In this document: piece by piece, positions 11,347 through 24,156 of the stretch | Layout of the letters: each line of letters begins with the position of its first letter | Position numbering within the stretch: the stretch's first letter is position 1 | Assembly: GCF_021018805.1 (NCBI RefSeq) | Contig: NC_086247.1 | Span: 148,517,285-148,581,284 of the forward strand | Direction of reading: 5' to 3' | DNA: 64,000 nucleotides | Source: Prinia subflava | Lineage: Eukaryota; Chordata; Aves; Passeriformes; Cisticolidae | Translations under genes and position numbers: made by a program | Notes under the pieces: model-generated | Seen by the model: only the letters and a program-made list of their open reading frames with translations | The model's database searches: none | What the model was told of the DNA's origin: nothing

Positions 11347-14300
11347 AAAGAGAAGTTCCAAAAGGAAAAACTGAAATGCACACAGTATCAGCCATGAGGT
11401 CTTGGTTCTTCAGGGTGCTCCTCAGTGAGGTGGAGGGGTGGGATGGGGTGGATATTGGTGGTGGCATAGGCAGCATCAGCCCTTGGAAGAGGATCAAGGA
11501 AATGTATGAGTGCTAAGAGCGGTCTACATCACCCCAAATTTACCTGGCTGTGAGACTACACCCCCTGGGTGATTTATTCATACAGATGAAGGCTTGGCTG
11601 GCTTGTGCAGGCTGAGGATGAGGATGAAGGAAAGGGCAGTGGCAGAGGGCAGCACTGCCACCCTCAAAAGACTCTCGTGGTCCTTGGAGGGGTTGTGGGG
11701 CATCACTGCCCCCCAGGGATGCAGCACAGTCAGAGTCATGCAAAGCACCCAGCATCGAACTCTGCCCTCACTTGTTTGTTATTGTCATTGTCATTTCCCT
11801 CCTTTTGAATAGGAGGGGGGTATTTATTTTATCTCATTAGATCTCCCTGAGCCTTTGGAGGGGAAGGGAAATGTGTGTGGGAGGAGAGAAGGAGAGGTCC
11901 TGGCATGGCTATTACTAGAGACAGGGCTAATGGCAGAGACATTTGATAAATAATTCTGTTCAATTTAAGCCTCAGGAGCTTCTAATCAAATTGCATCACC
12001 TGTGGTTGTCCTGCTTTTTTCCAGGCCAGAGAGAGGGAAGGAAAAGAAAGCCGACAGAAAACCCTGACCTTTGCTACAGGCAGCTGTGAATGGAGAATTT
12101 CCAAGCCTGGGTGAGACAGGGGAAGTTGAAGGGAAGCCTTTTCTCTCTAATAGCCCTTTCCCTGGAGGGTGCAGGGGCTGGGTGCTGAGCCAAGGCTCTG
12201 TCTGAAGGAGTCTGGGCAGTTGGTGGGGTTATCATGGGTACCCAGCCAGCCAGGCACTGAGGGGATGTGGAGAGAGCTTTGCCAGTGTCCTCACTGACAG
12301 TGACATTGTCCCCCAAAAAACTCACCACAAAATTAAACCTCAGCTTTTGCATTTCCCTCAATCAGCTCATGGGTGACACAAGCCTGGAGGTGAAAGGGAA
12401 AAAAAAAAAAAGCCTGGATGCTGTTGAGATTGCTGTGCTGTAACATGGGTAGGGCAATAATATCCCATCCTAGAGCTATGAGGGCTACAGAATATCTGAT
12501 TTTAATAGTTACTGCTCTTTTAAAGGGAAGGGAGGAGTTTTCAACTGGAAAAATAAGGAAAATAAGTTTTAAAGGTTTTCTTCATCATATTGGCTAAAAC
12601 TGGCATCAATGTCCCAGAAACTGCCACTGCCTTACTGCAATATTTTGAAAATACCTGTGACTTCAGGTTGGGAAAACAAAGCTTGGAAAGCAATGGTTGG
12701 AGAAGGCTGTAATGACCTGGTAGATGACTGATATTCATCCTCAGTGAATTGGCAGTAAATCCGAAAGTGATAACTGCATTTTGATCTTGGCAGGAATTTT
12801 TTAGTTTCCAGCTCCACAAGCACAGGGTTAGATTTCTGCTGTGCAGGCTGTACTGGGCACACACCTTTTTTAGCTCTGAGTCATCCATGCAAGCTCTGCT
12901 CAGGTGAGAAGGGGTGAGGGAGATGTGGAGTGTTCCCAGAAGCAGATGCTGCTGCACAGCAGCCCTTGTCTCTCCTGTTCACGCTGCACAGAATTCTTCT
13001 CTCTCTGTTACCACTGGGAAGTGGCTCAATGTAGCTGGGAGCAAAGAGGGATGCAGACATTGTGAGTTAACCAGAAAAAAACATCCTTATTTGGGGTAAA
13101 GAAAAAAAAATAAGAGGGAAGTCTGGAGAGGGATTTAACTCCAAAATGCTCACACATCTTAAAAATGTCCCTGTTTCAGCCAGAGCTTCAAAGTTTGGTC
13201 ACAGTGAAGGGAATGATGTGGGGAAGGCGCAGGGGATGTGTAGGAAAAGGGGACAGAATTGCAGAGGTGAATCAGAGAGGGCAGGAAACCCAGCACAGGG
13301 TTTTGGTTGGAAGAACAATATGATGTGTCCTTTTGGGCCACAGGAAGGAAAACCAGAAGCAATTAAAATCCATAGCATGTGCTCAGAATCAGCCCTGAGG
13401 CCTGAAGCAGTGCACAGGGGATTACTGAGAAGGGGCAGATGAGGGAACATTGGTTATGGGCATGAAAGGGCAAAAAAATGCAGGAGCAGAGCCCTGCAGC
13501 TGCAGATGCCACTGTGAAGCACCTGCAGAAGCTGAGCTGGGAACACCCATCCCATCCATGGAGAGGAGATGGAGCAGGAGCACTTCTGGTGGGTCATCCA
13601 GGTTGTGCTGGGAGCCCACCACCATGAAACTCCTGCTGAGGCCACTCCTCCTGTTAGGGAGGGCTGAAACTGGGAGACAAAAGGTGCCTGAAGCCGAGTG
13701 TGAGGCACAGCTCTGGTTGTGGATGGGTGAAGCTTGGGCCGAGCCAGCCAAGGGCTCACATCGAGTCCCGGCCCTTCAGACCCATTCTGAGGGATATTTT
13801 TTTCTCTCTTTAGACCAAAGACCAGGCCAGCCCTTAAAGACAGCTCCATCCCAAGCTGGCTGTCTCCTGCAATCAGATCAGGGCAGGCAAAAGCCCATTC
13901 AAGGCACAGTGCATGGGTTTTTGGAGGAGCCATGTGAGAGCCAGCCCTTGCCTCTGGGAACCCATCACGGGGTGAGGAACAGGGTGACTTTTATTTTAGC
14001 AAGGACAGGAGCAAGGAGACACTGCAGTCATCATCTGATTTGCCTTTCTGCATGGTGAGGGGAGGTCATGAGGATGTGCCCAGCGATTCCTGCAGCATTC
14101 CCAGGCTTTTTGGGTGAGGTGACAGGCACCAGCTGCAACATTTATAATTCCCTGCCTTCTCCCCACGTGTGAGCCTACCCACAGCCCAATGAAATGAGAG
14201 CTGAATGCAGATTTCAGAAGAATATTGTAATAGTGGTGATTGCACTAGAGCTGCACTGCTCACATGGATGTGTTGGGGGGTGGATCCCATCATTTGGGAG

Positions 14301-17300
14301 GAGGGAGCACATGCTCAGGCAACACTGACCCTGGTGTTTCCATGCCATGTTTTTTTTAAAGGAAACATTCAATTAAAATCCCATTTAGTTTGGCTAAGAA
14401 GAGGTTTGTATTATTCAACTGATAAACAGAAAAAAAGGCTTCAGAAGCTTCACACATGTTACAGGATTGACTGCTGAAGTTTGTGCTAGGACATAAATCC
14501 TCCAGGAAACCTGGCTCCCTTGGGTTAAATTCTGCAACATTCATCCCAACTTTTTATTTCCTTGACATCTCATGGACCTTGCAGCCTTGAGCTGGGCATT
14601 AGGGAGCTGGACACAGAATCTGGAGAGGTTTGGTGCCTTAGTGTAGCACCAGGAAGGCTGAAGGGCAGAAAGCTCCCTAGGCTGTCTTACAGGAGCATGA
14701 AGAAAAGCACCACATCTTCAATTCTGCCCTTTGCCAAAAATTACAGGTCCTCCAGTGAGAGTTCCTGCACACGCAGGGTTTGTAAACTATAATTAGGGAA
14801 CTGCTGAATAGCAATTTTAAATAAGCACATTTTCAATGTAGCTCTTGGAAGCTGGAATTAGTGATAATTCCCATGTAGATTTAAGCATTTATAAAAATGT
14901 CATGCCCTCTGCCTAAGGAAACCCTGGATCTGAGCTTTTTCAAGTGTTTGGGCCTATATTATGAGAGGATCTTCAGGCTGGACTATCACAAGCCCTGATA
15001 ATTTATTTTGGTGTCTGTATACAATCTCTTTGAAAATGCAATCCTAGTCATACCTGCATAAATTCCCCCCAAATAATCTGCTGATAAATATCCCCTGAAG
15101 TCAAAAATGCCAACTATTCATAGCCTTCAATTCAAAATTGAATTTCCTTTCTTTTCTTGTACATCAGACTACCTGAATTACTGAAACAATAATGGAGCTG
15201 GATGATTATTGCAACATTTACATCCATATTTTAGTTGCAATTAAACTTTCCAAAGCAAAGCCACCAGTTTATTTAATGAAACCAAACACTTTGTTTCAAA
15301 AAAAAAAAAAAAAAAAGAAAAGACTCTGCAAATACAATCATTATAATTCAATTCCACAAGAACTAAGAAAAAGATCAATCCAGAATTCATTAAATACCTT
15401 ATGTGTCAAGATGACCTTTAAGGTTTGCTGGTAATCTACATTTTCAAATTTTTAGGCCTTTTTTTTTTTTTTTTGCAGACTCTCAGAGTGAACAAAGCAG
15501 CACTGATTTACAGTGCTAACACATCATTAGCAAATGATGGATTTTCTGACCATTTTACATCTACTTATTTTATTGTGCATCAGGATAACAGTTCTGGGCT
15601 TCAGATTACAAGAGAAATACGGTGCCCTGGAAATGCAGGTATTGTGAGCTCTTTTTCCACAAGAGTGGAGGAGAAGGGGCTGTTTTAAAGAACACATCTT
15701 TGATGCATCTGCCATCCAACCCCCTCGAAGGAGCACACACCACATCTTTCTCCTCCTTACACCCAGAGACAAAGAAATTTTCTGACCAGAGAACTAATTT
15801 GCCCCAAATGTGGAATCATCCTCAGGGGTTTCCTAAATCTGGCATAATTTTCAGGGTTGCTCCTGGCTGGAGTTTGGTCCCATGCTCTCTTTCCCCCAAA
15901 AGCTAAACTATTTTGAAAATTATTTATTTTTTACTGAAAAGGATACTGCACCAATCTGTTACATCCTGGTGTCTCCTAGGATAGGAAATTATTGTAATAT
16001 TGGGTATTTCGGTAACTGAATTCTAGATTAAATACAGAAGCCCAAGTTAGGGAGGCAAACCAAGGACAGGATTGGCAGAAGCAAGACTGTTGCATGGGAA
16101 GTCACCCATCCAGAGAGAGAAAATGGCCTTGCTCCTTCCTTGGTTTGGGTGAAAGCTCTGAAACTGCTGATAATAGTGACCAAAATGCTGGCTTGTGACC
16201 TGTTGTCCCCTGTGATGTGTGACACCCAGCCCAAAGCAGAAGTTGCTGCTGGATCTCGTGCCTGCTGGAAGAAGTGGAAGTTTAGTTCTTCAGGGAAGAG
16301 CCTCTCTACCCCAAGACATGTCATTTTTAGGGATAAGAAAATCACATTTTGCCCATGCAGATGAGAAGACATGAGACAGGGCATTAAGCATGACCCAAGG
16401 CTTCTTTGAAAACCATCCCCCTCTGGATTCCCATGTGCCTCATCAGTCCAATGCTTGGCCACAAGAGAAAGGGAGACAATAATCAATAATCATTTGCTTA
16501 TGTGGGATGGGAAATGGGATGACATGGGGAAGCTTTGCCCATGGTTTCACATAAAGGGTGGGGCAGAGCAGGACACACATCCAACCTACTGCTCCTATCC
16601 ATTGTCACTGTATTTTTCCTGCAGCAGAGAGGTTTTCTGTCAGAGAGAGAGGTCCTGACTGACAGCACCAAGGGACGAGACTTTGCTTTCCCCTGCAGAA
16701 CAGGTACGTCCCTCTTGTGAAAGGACCACCTGCCAAGCCCTTGGCTATTAATAAATCACTTCCCGTGATCCCCACAGCTTTCTGATGTGGATACCTGACC
16801 TTCTGTAGCTGTGTCCAGATCCCCACTCACGTTACAGGGACACCCAGCAGCCGTGGTGCTGGGGTGGGCTGGAGCTCACTCCTGGCTGTCCCTCCCTGGA
16901 GCCCGTGTGCTGCTATCCCCACTCTCATCCCTGCCCTTCCTCTCCTGGCTGCCCTGGCAGCTCTCCACTGTCCCTGCTCACATCTGAGCACCAGGCTGCA
17001 CCTGTTGGTTGAGCTGCTGGTTGGGAGGAACCCCAGCAGAAAGTGACCCCATGTGTCCAGCTGGGCTGTCCCTCCCCGCTAATGGAAAAGCGCCAGAGCC
17101 ACCAGCCAGCTCCTCCAGGCTATTTGTGTCCCCGTGTTCCTGCCTTACTGACTGCCTCTTTGGAAAAGAATTCTCCTGCTTAGCTGATTGTAACACTTCT
17201 TTCTTTCTTTTTATTTTTTTGCCCCTCTTCTGACAGCCTGGCACTCAATTTCTCGTTTATTGGGTCACTGCTGTGCAGCAGGAGGTGATTTTAGGACAGT

Positions 17301-17582
17301 AGGCAGCACATTCTCATTCCTCCACACCATGTGTTAGGGAACTTGATCTTGTCCCAGCACAGTGTCTTTCTTCAATGAAAAGCAAGTGGGGTTTATTCAT
17401 CTCTGACTTTCCAGGGCCACTCTCTCCACCTCTATACTCTGTTTTACACAAAGACTTGTATTTTCCCAAGAAATTTCATGAGTTTTTGGCTTCATATGTG
17501 CCTATGTGTGGGCCTCAGGAATGGGGCTTCACAATGTGAAGGATGTGAAAGAAACATTGGCTGGGGACCTTCACTCCAGCAG
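11347..17582. other. Unique noncoding sequence with homopolymer tracts
   Basis: No gene is supported. The longest frame in the window is at 13450-14058 plus (202 codons) and includes a Leu-rich run, but the opposite strand is also open for 159 codons over 13454-13933 and no domain is seen. A19 lies at 15298-15316 and T16 at 15459-15474. The T16 tract runs directly into GCAG, so it resembles a polypyrimidine tract plus 3' splice site, but no good exon follows. Confidence 0.55.
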
Positions 17583-17968
17583 CAGAATCACAGAATAAGC
17601 TGAGTTGGAAGGGACCCACAAGGATCATTGAGTCCAGCTCCTGGCCCTGACAGGACACCCCAAGATTCACACTCTGTGCCTTGAGAGCATTTTTCAAACA
17701 CTTCTTGAGCTCTGTCAGGTTTTGTGCTGTGACCACTGCCCTGGGGAGCTGTTCCAGTGCCCAACCACCCTCTGGGTGAAGAACCTTTTCCTAATATGCA
17801 ACCGAAATTCCCTGACACAACTTCAGGCTGTTCCCTTGGGTCCCTTCACTGGTCATAGAGAGCAGAGGTCTGTGCCTGCCCCTCTGTTTTTCCCTTGTGA
17901 GGAAGCTGCAGACCATGGTGAGATCTCCCCTCAGTCTCCCCTTCTCCAGGCTGAACAAACCAGCCTGA
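17583..17968 (-). mobile_element. CR1 LINE, 5'-truncated
   Basis: This begins with CAGAATCACAGAATAAGCTG and continues through the standard CR1 3' region in reverse orientation (GAGTTGGAAGGGACCCACAA, GAGTCCAGCTCCTGGCCCTG, CTGTTCCAGTGCCCAACCAC). It ends near the block CTTCTCCAGGCTGAACAAAC. Coding potential is lost. It resembles the copy at 40026-40345, so the two probably belong to the same CR1 subfamily. Confidence 0.93.
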
Positions 17969-18849
17969 AAAAGACCCTAAAAACCCCGTATCAGCACAGC
18001 AAGCTGAGTTCTCCCTGGTGAGAATATCCACCAACCAGGAGAACCATAAACCTGGGACCATGTGGCAGCCCAGAATTCACTCTGAGGGGAAGTAGGGACA
18101 ATGCATTTTCCTTTCTGCTGCTAGAAACTCTGAAAGTCACATATCAAACACACCATGGATCAGCCTGTGGCAGCACATATCTGGATACCTCACAACAGGC
18201 CATAAGGAGCTTTCAGAGGTCCCTCAAACAAGCCTCCTCCTATCTCCCATCAGCCAGCACCTTCTCAGGGTGGCTCAGCTCTGATAAGAGATGTCCTCAT
18301 TTCCTTCGGGTTCTCAGAGTGACAAATGTATTCCTCCCAGTGCTGCTGAGGAGGGATGACACCACGGGCTTGGGCAACAAGGAGAGTGAAGAGGGAGGGC
18401 AAAACAGCCTGACAGCTCCTTCTCAAGTAGACACCATCAACAACTGTCTGCCAGGAAATTTAAAATAAATCAGGGAATAGTTCTTTTCTACAACTTTCCT
18501 TCACTTTTCCACTGGCTAGCAGGCAGGCTTTTGCATCCAGCAAAATAACAGGCATTTCCATGAGCTGTTTATTTGACAGGGTATTAAAGGAAGGTGAATG
18601 ATTAGGTCTTGGGGGGTGTTAATGGGGCCATTTCATGCTGTGGTGATTGGTGGACTGATAGAATGGATTATGTGCCTATAATGATCATTTTTTGCTGCTG
18701 GGTGGTCACAATTTCCAATTGAAAATCTGCTTGTCAGGGCACCAAGACATTTTTTCCGTGGGTGTTCCTTATTGTTATTTAAAGGTAAAGAAATAATTTC
18801 AAAAGCACAAATTAAGCTTGGCTGCCAACAGGAAGGAGATAAAGCTGGG
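17969..18849. other. Unique noncoding sequence
   Basis: No gene or repeat is recognised between the CR1 copy and the A/G tract. Frames are short. Confidence 0.6.
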
Positions 18850-18859
18850 GGAAAAAAAG

Positions 18860-18891
<32 letters not shown>

Positions 18892-18920
18892 AAAAAAAAG
18901 AAAAAAAAAAAAGAAAAAAG
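18850..18920. repeat. A-rich tract with G at about 10-bp spacing
   Basis: Runs of 7-12 A are separated by single G residues, mostly with a period of 9-10 bp. This is close to the DNA helical repeat, so the A-tracts are in phase, a pattern associated with bent or nucleosome-resisting DNA. Frames here encode only Lys- or Phe-rich low-complexity peptides and are not genes. Confidence 0.9.
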
Positions 18921-20980
18921 CCATTGGGAATCTGACAGCCCTCCCCACATGCAAGCACTCTCCTGCGGGATGGGGGGATGCGTGGGCTGCCACCAGCCCC
19001 CACGCTCTGCTTTGACGTGGAGAGCTGGGAATCAATCACTTTGATGTCTTATCTTATCCCTGAAGATAGACAGCAGAGGCCTGCTGGGTGGCTGCCCCGG
19101 TGCCTCTCCAGCAGCCCCGTTTGAAGTGCTGGAGCAGCACTCGAGAGCGGAAAAGCTGACACCAGCGCTGCCTTGGGACGTGGCCACCAGGGACGTGGGC
19201 AGGGCCATGTCCTCGTGCTGGGTGGCATCTCTCCTTGTCACCCACGGGTGTCACAGCAGGGGCTGGCAGTGGGTGGCTTTGTGCAAACATCTCCCACCCA
19301 CAGGCTCCTCTGCCCCGGTCACGTTCGCGGCTCTGCCGGCGTTTGTTCCGCAGAGAGGCTCTTGCTGAGTGTGGAGACAGCAGGGAAAGGCAGGGGGGTG
19401 TTCAAACGTGTCCCTCTGATTCTTGGGGCTGAGCTATCTCGCTGGCATTTGAGCATCCAAACTCAGCTGCTGACTCCATCCCTGGTGAATCTCTGCGGAC
19501 AGCATGAACTGGGTTCCTATCAACGCCCTTAGTGAGAATCTGCTTCTACCCTCCAATCTCTCCCTACACAGGTTGTTTCTTGTTCTTTCTGGTTTGTCCT
19601 TCCTACCATCCAGCAGACACAACATCTCCTATGCTCCCACAGACCTAGAAGGCAAAAGTTTGCTCCAAATTTACATTATCCAAATTTGCAGCAGCGTTTT
19701 CCCTGGCCTTTGGCAAGCAGAGTCCTACTCTGCATTTCACCATCCCTTTGTGTTGGCTGGCACACCCCTCTGCTTTTAACTTTCCTCTGCTTTGCCTTCT
19801 TTTTGCAGCAGTCAGAGCAGTCAGATTGTGTTTTCAAAACCTCCCCTGTCTGTTTCTTTCTACCTCTAATTCCCAGCTCTAACCTGCCCCACACCTTCTC
19901 CTTGTCACTCATATAATTTTTGAACGAGCAACTTTGTGCTTTCCTATAGACACCTAGAAATATCTGTAAAGTGACCTCATTGCCCTCCTTTGAACTTGTC
20001 TCACTGCAAGAGAGCCCTGGGTAGTAATTAAGGTGCTGATGGACGAGTATCATGGCCAGGATGCTGACAGATACCACTTCATCATTTCCCAGTAATCCAT
20101 TGCACCTGTTACTAAATGCTTTCTTTCCTTCAGCCTGGAAACTCTTGTGAGTTTTTTATTTGACATTTTTAGACCCTGGAACAAAGATATCCTGGACTTT
20201 CTCAAGCACTACAGGAACCTAAGTGCCAAATAAAAGAACAGTCATTTAGAGCTGACCACTTCTTTGTAGTTCAGAGCTGAGGGTAAAAATCGGTTGAGTT
20301 GCTTTCAAAGTTTCCTCCTTTATGCATCATTTGGATGGAATCCAAGGGCTCTTTTCTTTGTCAGCTTGGCTGTGGTTTGTTTGCAGTGCCACTGTGAAAA
20401 TTCCTTCCTTCTGGTGGGTTTAAAAAAAATTATTTGTTTGTTGGGGTTTGTTTGTTTGCCTTTGTTAGGTTATTTGTTTGTTGCTTTCATTTGATTTTTG
20501 GGTTTGTTTGGGGTTTTTTGGCAAAGAATCAAAGCCTTGAGGTTTTAACAAAAATCTTTTCCCTGCCTGTCCCCCACATCACTGCTGTGGTGCATCACAG
20601 TCCCTGTGCTGCCATGCAGATCCTGGAAACACCAAATTGAGCCATGACCAAGCCTGATTCACAAAGTGTAAAGTGCTGCCATCCCTCAACAGAAACCTCA
20701 TCAGTAACATTTTTCCTTTGTTTTAAGTAATCAGTCCAAAGGGAAACACAAAGCAATGGAAAGCAGACACTCCTTGGTTTAAAGAGAATAAAGTTTGTGG
20801 TCAAAACCCTGACAGACAATTGTTGAATGAATTCCACAGAAGGGACCCCATCAGCCTGACACCCAGATAAGATTCCAGCTGCTTTTTGCAGAGCTGATCC
20901 ATTGGTGTGTCTTGGTGCTGACACAAACTCTTTGCCCAGGAGGAGCCATTCCTAGGTCTTGTCCTATTTCAGAGAAAAAC
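18921..20980. other. Unique sequence, moderately CpG-rich then T/G-rich
   Basis: 19015-19440 is GC-rich with roughly twenty CpG, including a cluster at about 19316-19352, but it lacks an associated exon. 20420-20520 is T/G-rich low complexity with TTTG units. No gene is recognised. Confidence 0.5.
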
Positions 20981-21171
20981 AAAGTTGGAAAGACCTCTGA
21001 GATCATCAAGTCCGACCATTAAACCAGCCCAGCCAGGTCCACCACTAAACCATGTCCCCAGGCACCACACCTGCACATTTTCTGAACATTTCCAGGGATA
21101 ATGACTCCACCATTTCCCTGGCAGTCTATTCCAATACCTGACTTCCCTTTCAGTGAAGAAAGATTTCAACA
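20981..21171 (-). mobile_element. CR1 LINE fragment without its 3' tail
   Basis: The forward strand reads AAAGTTGGAAAGACCTCTGA, ATCATCAAGTCC, then CCAGGGATAATGACTCCACC and CAGTGAAGAAAGATTTC. These are reverse-complement CR1 3' UTR blocks in the right order. The terminal direct-repeat tail is lost or diverged, so this copy is older than those at 9102 and 32825. Confidence 0.85.
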
Positions 21172-22013
21172 ACCTCTTTCCTCATCCACAAACCCCAGCA
21201 TTTCTTGCACACCCTGGTGGATCACACTGCCCATTTATCCAGCTCAGGCCTCCTTTACAAGCTTCATCTCTGGTGATCAGCAGTAAAACTGTCCAAGTGA
21301 CATGATGAATTAAATGTCTGCCTCCAGTACCCCTGTTTTCAGTATAAAGTCCAAATTATAAATCTGAAGGCAATATCAGGGCAGTGTCTCTGCAAAGCTT
21401 CCTCTATTGGCCAGGCTAGACCTCATTTTCTCTTTATCAGTGTGAGTCATTTTAAAATGTCACATTTACCTGGCCTTAAATGAGAACATTCATAACATTT
21501 TATTCTGTATTTTTTTCAGTTTTTAATACTATGGATTCTGAAAGTGAAATTGTTTAATTAAAGGAGTCCTGTTCTGCTTCAATTTATGCAGCCAAATATT
21601 AGAATATAATGCTGTGAGACAAAGCCACCCAGATCCCAATTTTCATCTGGCGAGAGTGTTTGCTAGCAAATCATGGCTGAAAGTGATTGTTTTAAGTTGT
21701 TTTTACACTGTGGAGAAAAAGTGACTTGGTGGCCTGCAGGATTCCTTCAGAGGCCTGGGCAAAACTGATTGTATTTTTTACTAAATTACTGTTTAGCAAT
21801 CCAAAAATGTTCTTTGCTATTTGCTGGCATGTGAAAAACCACACTAAATGGCACTTGGGGGTTAATTTTCATGACCCTGACTCTACCTCTCAACAAGATA
21901 GATTACATTTTCAATTCTATTCCTTGGTGTATAAGAGAGAATCATTTTGTAGAAAATGAGAATTGATCCAAATCTTCACCCTAAAGTCAAAATGCAGTTT
22001 TATTGACCAGAAA
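21172..22013. other. AT-rich unique sequence
   Basis: No gene or recognised repeat. Frames do not exceed about 77 codons. Confidence 0.6.
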
Positions 22014-22101
22014 GGGGAAAAAAAAAGAAAAAAAAAAAGAAAAAAAAAGAAAAAAAAAGAAAAAAAAAGAAAAGGAAAGAAAAGAAAAAAAAGGAAAAGG
22101 A
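22014..22101. repeat. A-rich tract with G at about 9-bp spacing
   Basis: A8G-type units repeat several times (22018-22070) and then give way to shorter AAAG/AAAAGG units. Similar in kind to 18850-18920 but with a slightly shorter period. All bases on the plus strand are purines. Confidence 0.9.
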
Positions 22102-23261
22102 TGCATTCTTTAGAGGAGATTTCCCTGTGATATCCTGCATGACAAAACAGCAAAAATGGGAGCAGAGCTGCCACCTCAGCAGAGAAACCAAAGTCTGGGG
22201 AAGGACAGGGCATGCCTGGGAGATCCAGCTCCTCTTATGGGCTCATTTGTGAGCAGTTTTAAGTGCAACCTCCACACGTTTTCCTCTCTTCACAGGGTTT
22301 GGTTTGCTGTCTCCCTGCCCTCTGTGCCTCTTCCACCCTGGCACTATCAGGGGCCATACATGGTGCAGATAAAGGGCCAAGGGGGTTTCCCAAAATGTGG
22401 CAGGAGCCAGGCACCTCCCTTCTGCTGGAAGTCCCTGGGAGGTTCTGTCTGAGCTGCCCTTCATGGGGTGAAGGGAAGTGATGACTTTTGGGTGACGAGC
22501 ACCCCACAAGAGGTCCAGGGGCATCAACACAGCTCATGCACCCTCCTGAGGCCAGCTGGGAACAGCCTGCAAGCCAAGCAGGCTTGGGGACTTCATCCTG
22601 CTGTCCTGGCAAGGCAGAAGAACAGATTTGACTTCTGGACATGCCCTGGGCCAGCTGTCACATTGGGAAACATCATTTCATTGCTCTGCTCCCACATCCC
22701 CTTGCTCAACTTTGGCTTTGCTGTGCTTATCTACACTCCTGGTCCTCCAGGAATGCTCTGGGAATCAGCCCTGGCCAGGTGTCTCTGGTTGGGTATTAGG
22801 TCTGATGACATTTTATTTCCCCTTTCCCTTGAGATTCAACTTAGTTAAAACCAACAAAAATGTTCCTAGCCTTTCCCCTAGGAGAAAAATGCTGGAAAAT
22901 ATGAGCCTAAAGGGCAAAACAAGCCCAAATTTCTCCCTTATAAAGTATAAGAAAGTCTCCAGGTTTTTCTTATTGTAGGTCTGAAGACTTTTACAGCCCA
23001 CTCACCACATGGCTCTGAGTATTTGGGCTGGCACTCCCAGTGCCAAGCTGGGCACGCCTGCGTTTTGCTCTCAACATTTTGTGTGCTGGCGTGCAGCCAG
23101 GCTGGAGGAATCTCTGTAATCACAGAAGATGAAAATTAAAAACCCATCAGATCCTCAGAACACAACAACAAAGCCTTTCTGCAGGAGGCAGAGGGCAGTG
23201 TTTGCACACACATAGTCATTAGGAGCACGAGCGGGTCAAGTTCATCCCCGGTGCCCTCCTC
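22102..23261. other. Unique noncoding sequence
   Basis: No gene is recognised. 22243-22850 has overlapping frames on both strands of up to 127 codons, rich in Pro, Ser and Cys, which suggests low stop density rather than coding. Confidence 0.6.
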
Positions 23262-24156
23262 ATTCTCTCTGGGGTGAGAGTGGTAGGGTTCTCTTTAGGA
23301 TGGAGGGGTTCTCTTTGGGGGGGTGGGATTCTCTCTGGGGTGAGGGTGGTGGGGTTCTCCTTAGGGTGGTGGGGTTCTCTTTGGGGTGGTGGGGTTCTCT
23401 CTGGGGTGAGGGTGATGGAGTTCTCTTTAGACTGGTGGGATTCTCTCTGGGGTGAGTGTGGAGGGGTTCTCTTTGGGGCAAGGGTAGTGGAGTTGTCTTT
23501 AGGGAGGTGGAGTTGTCTTTAGGGTGGTGGGGTTCTCTTTGGAGTGGTGGGATTCTCTCTGGGGTGAGGGTGGAGGGGTTCTCTTTAGGGTGGTGTGCTT
23601 CTCTTTAGGGTGGTGTGCTTCTCTTTGGGGTGAGGGTGGTGTAGTTCTCTTTAGGTGGTTGGGTTCTCTTTGGGATGAGGGTGGAGGGGATCTCTTTAGG
23701 CTGGTGGGGTTCTCTTTAGGCTGGTGGGGTTCTCTTTGGAGTGGTGGGGTTCTCTTTGGGGTGAGAGTGGTGGGTTGTCTTTAGGGTGGAGGGATTCTCT
23801 TTAGGGTAGTGTGTTGTCTCTGGGGTAAAGGTGGTGGGATTCTCTTTGGGGTGGTGGGATTCTCTCTGGGATGAGGGTGGAGGGGTTCTCTTTAGGGTGG
23901 TGTGGTTCTCTTTGGGGTGAGGGTGGTGTGGTTCTCTCTAGGGTGGTGGGATTCTCTCTGGGATGAGGGTGGAGGGGTTCTCTTTAGGGTGGTGTGGTTC
24001 TCTTTGGGGTGAGGGTGGTGTGGTTCTCTCTAGGGTGGTGGGATTCTCTCTGGGATGAGGGTGAAGGGGTTCTCTTTGGAGTGGTGGGATTCTCTCTGGG
24101 ATGAGGGTGGAGGTGTTCTCTTTGGAGTGGTGGGATTCTCTTTGGGGTGATGGTGG
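23262..24156. repeat. G-rich minisatellite, about 40 units of 20 or 26 bp
   Basis: Units run from one TTCTCT to the next. The short form is like TTCTCTTTAGGGTGGTGGGG (20 bp). The long form carries a 6-bp insertion (GGTGAGGGTGG in place of GGTGG), making 26 bp. Forms are interspersed through about 895 bp. Near the 3' end a 92-bp block of order 20-26-20-26 occurs twice in tandem (23886-23977 and 23978-24069) with about one difference. Many GGGG/GGG/GG runs give strong G-quadruplex potential on the plus strand. The open frames inside are products of the repeat: neither 20 nor 26 is a multiple of 3, so no frame is maintained. Confidence 0.95.

Noticed and set aside
13450..14058. 202-codon plus-strand open frame, the longest in the window, with a Leu-rich internal run resembling a signal peptide
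   Set aside because: The minus strand is also open for 159 codons over the same DNA. Composition is Pro/Ser/Gln/Gly-rich without a domain, the Leu-rich run is internal rather than at the start, and no promoter or splice context is seen.
15459..15478. T16 followed by GCAG, resembling a polypyrimidine tract and 3' splice site
   Set aside because: No donor-bounded, domain-bearing exon follows. Poly-T runs are common here and the match is likely chance.
19015..19440. GC-rich stretch with about twenty CpG, considered as a CpG island
   Set aside because: By hand count its CpG density is lower than at 24440-24720, and no promoter or exon signal accompanies it.
20830..20850. TTCCACAGAAGGGACC, similar to part of a CR1 3' end
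   Set aside because: The similarity does not extend to either side, so it is not called as CR1.
23274..23784. Frames encoding Trp/Gly/Ser-Leu repeat peptides across the minisatellite
   Set aside because: They follow the tandem units. The 20- and 26-bp units shift frame continually, so no coding selection is evident.
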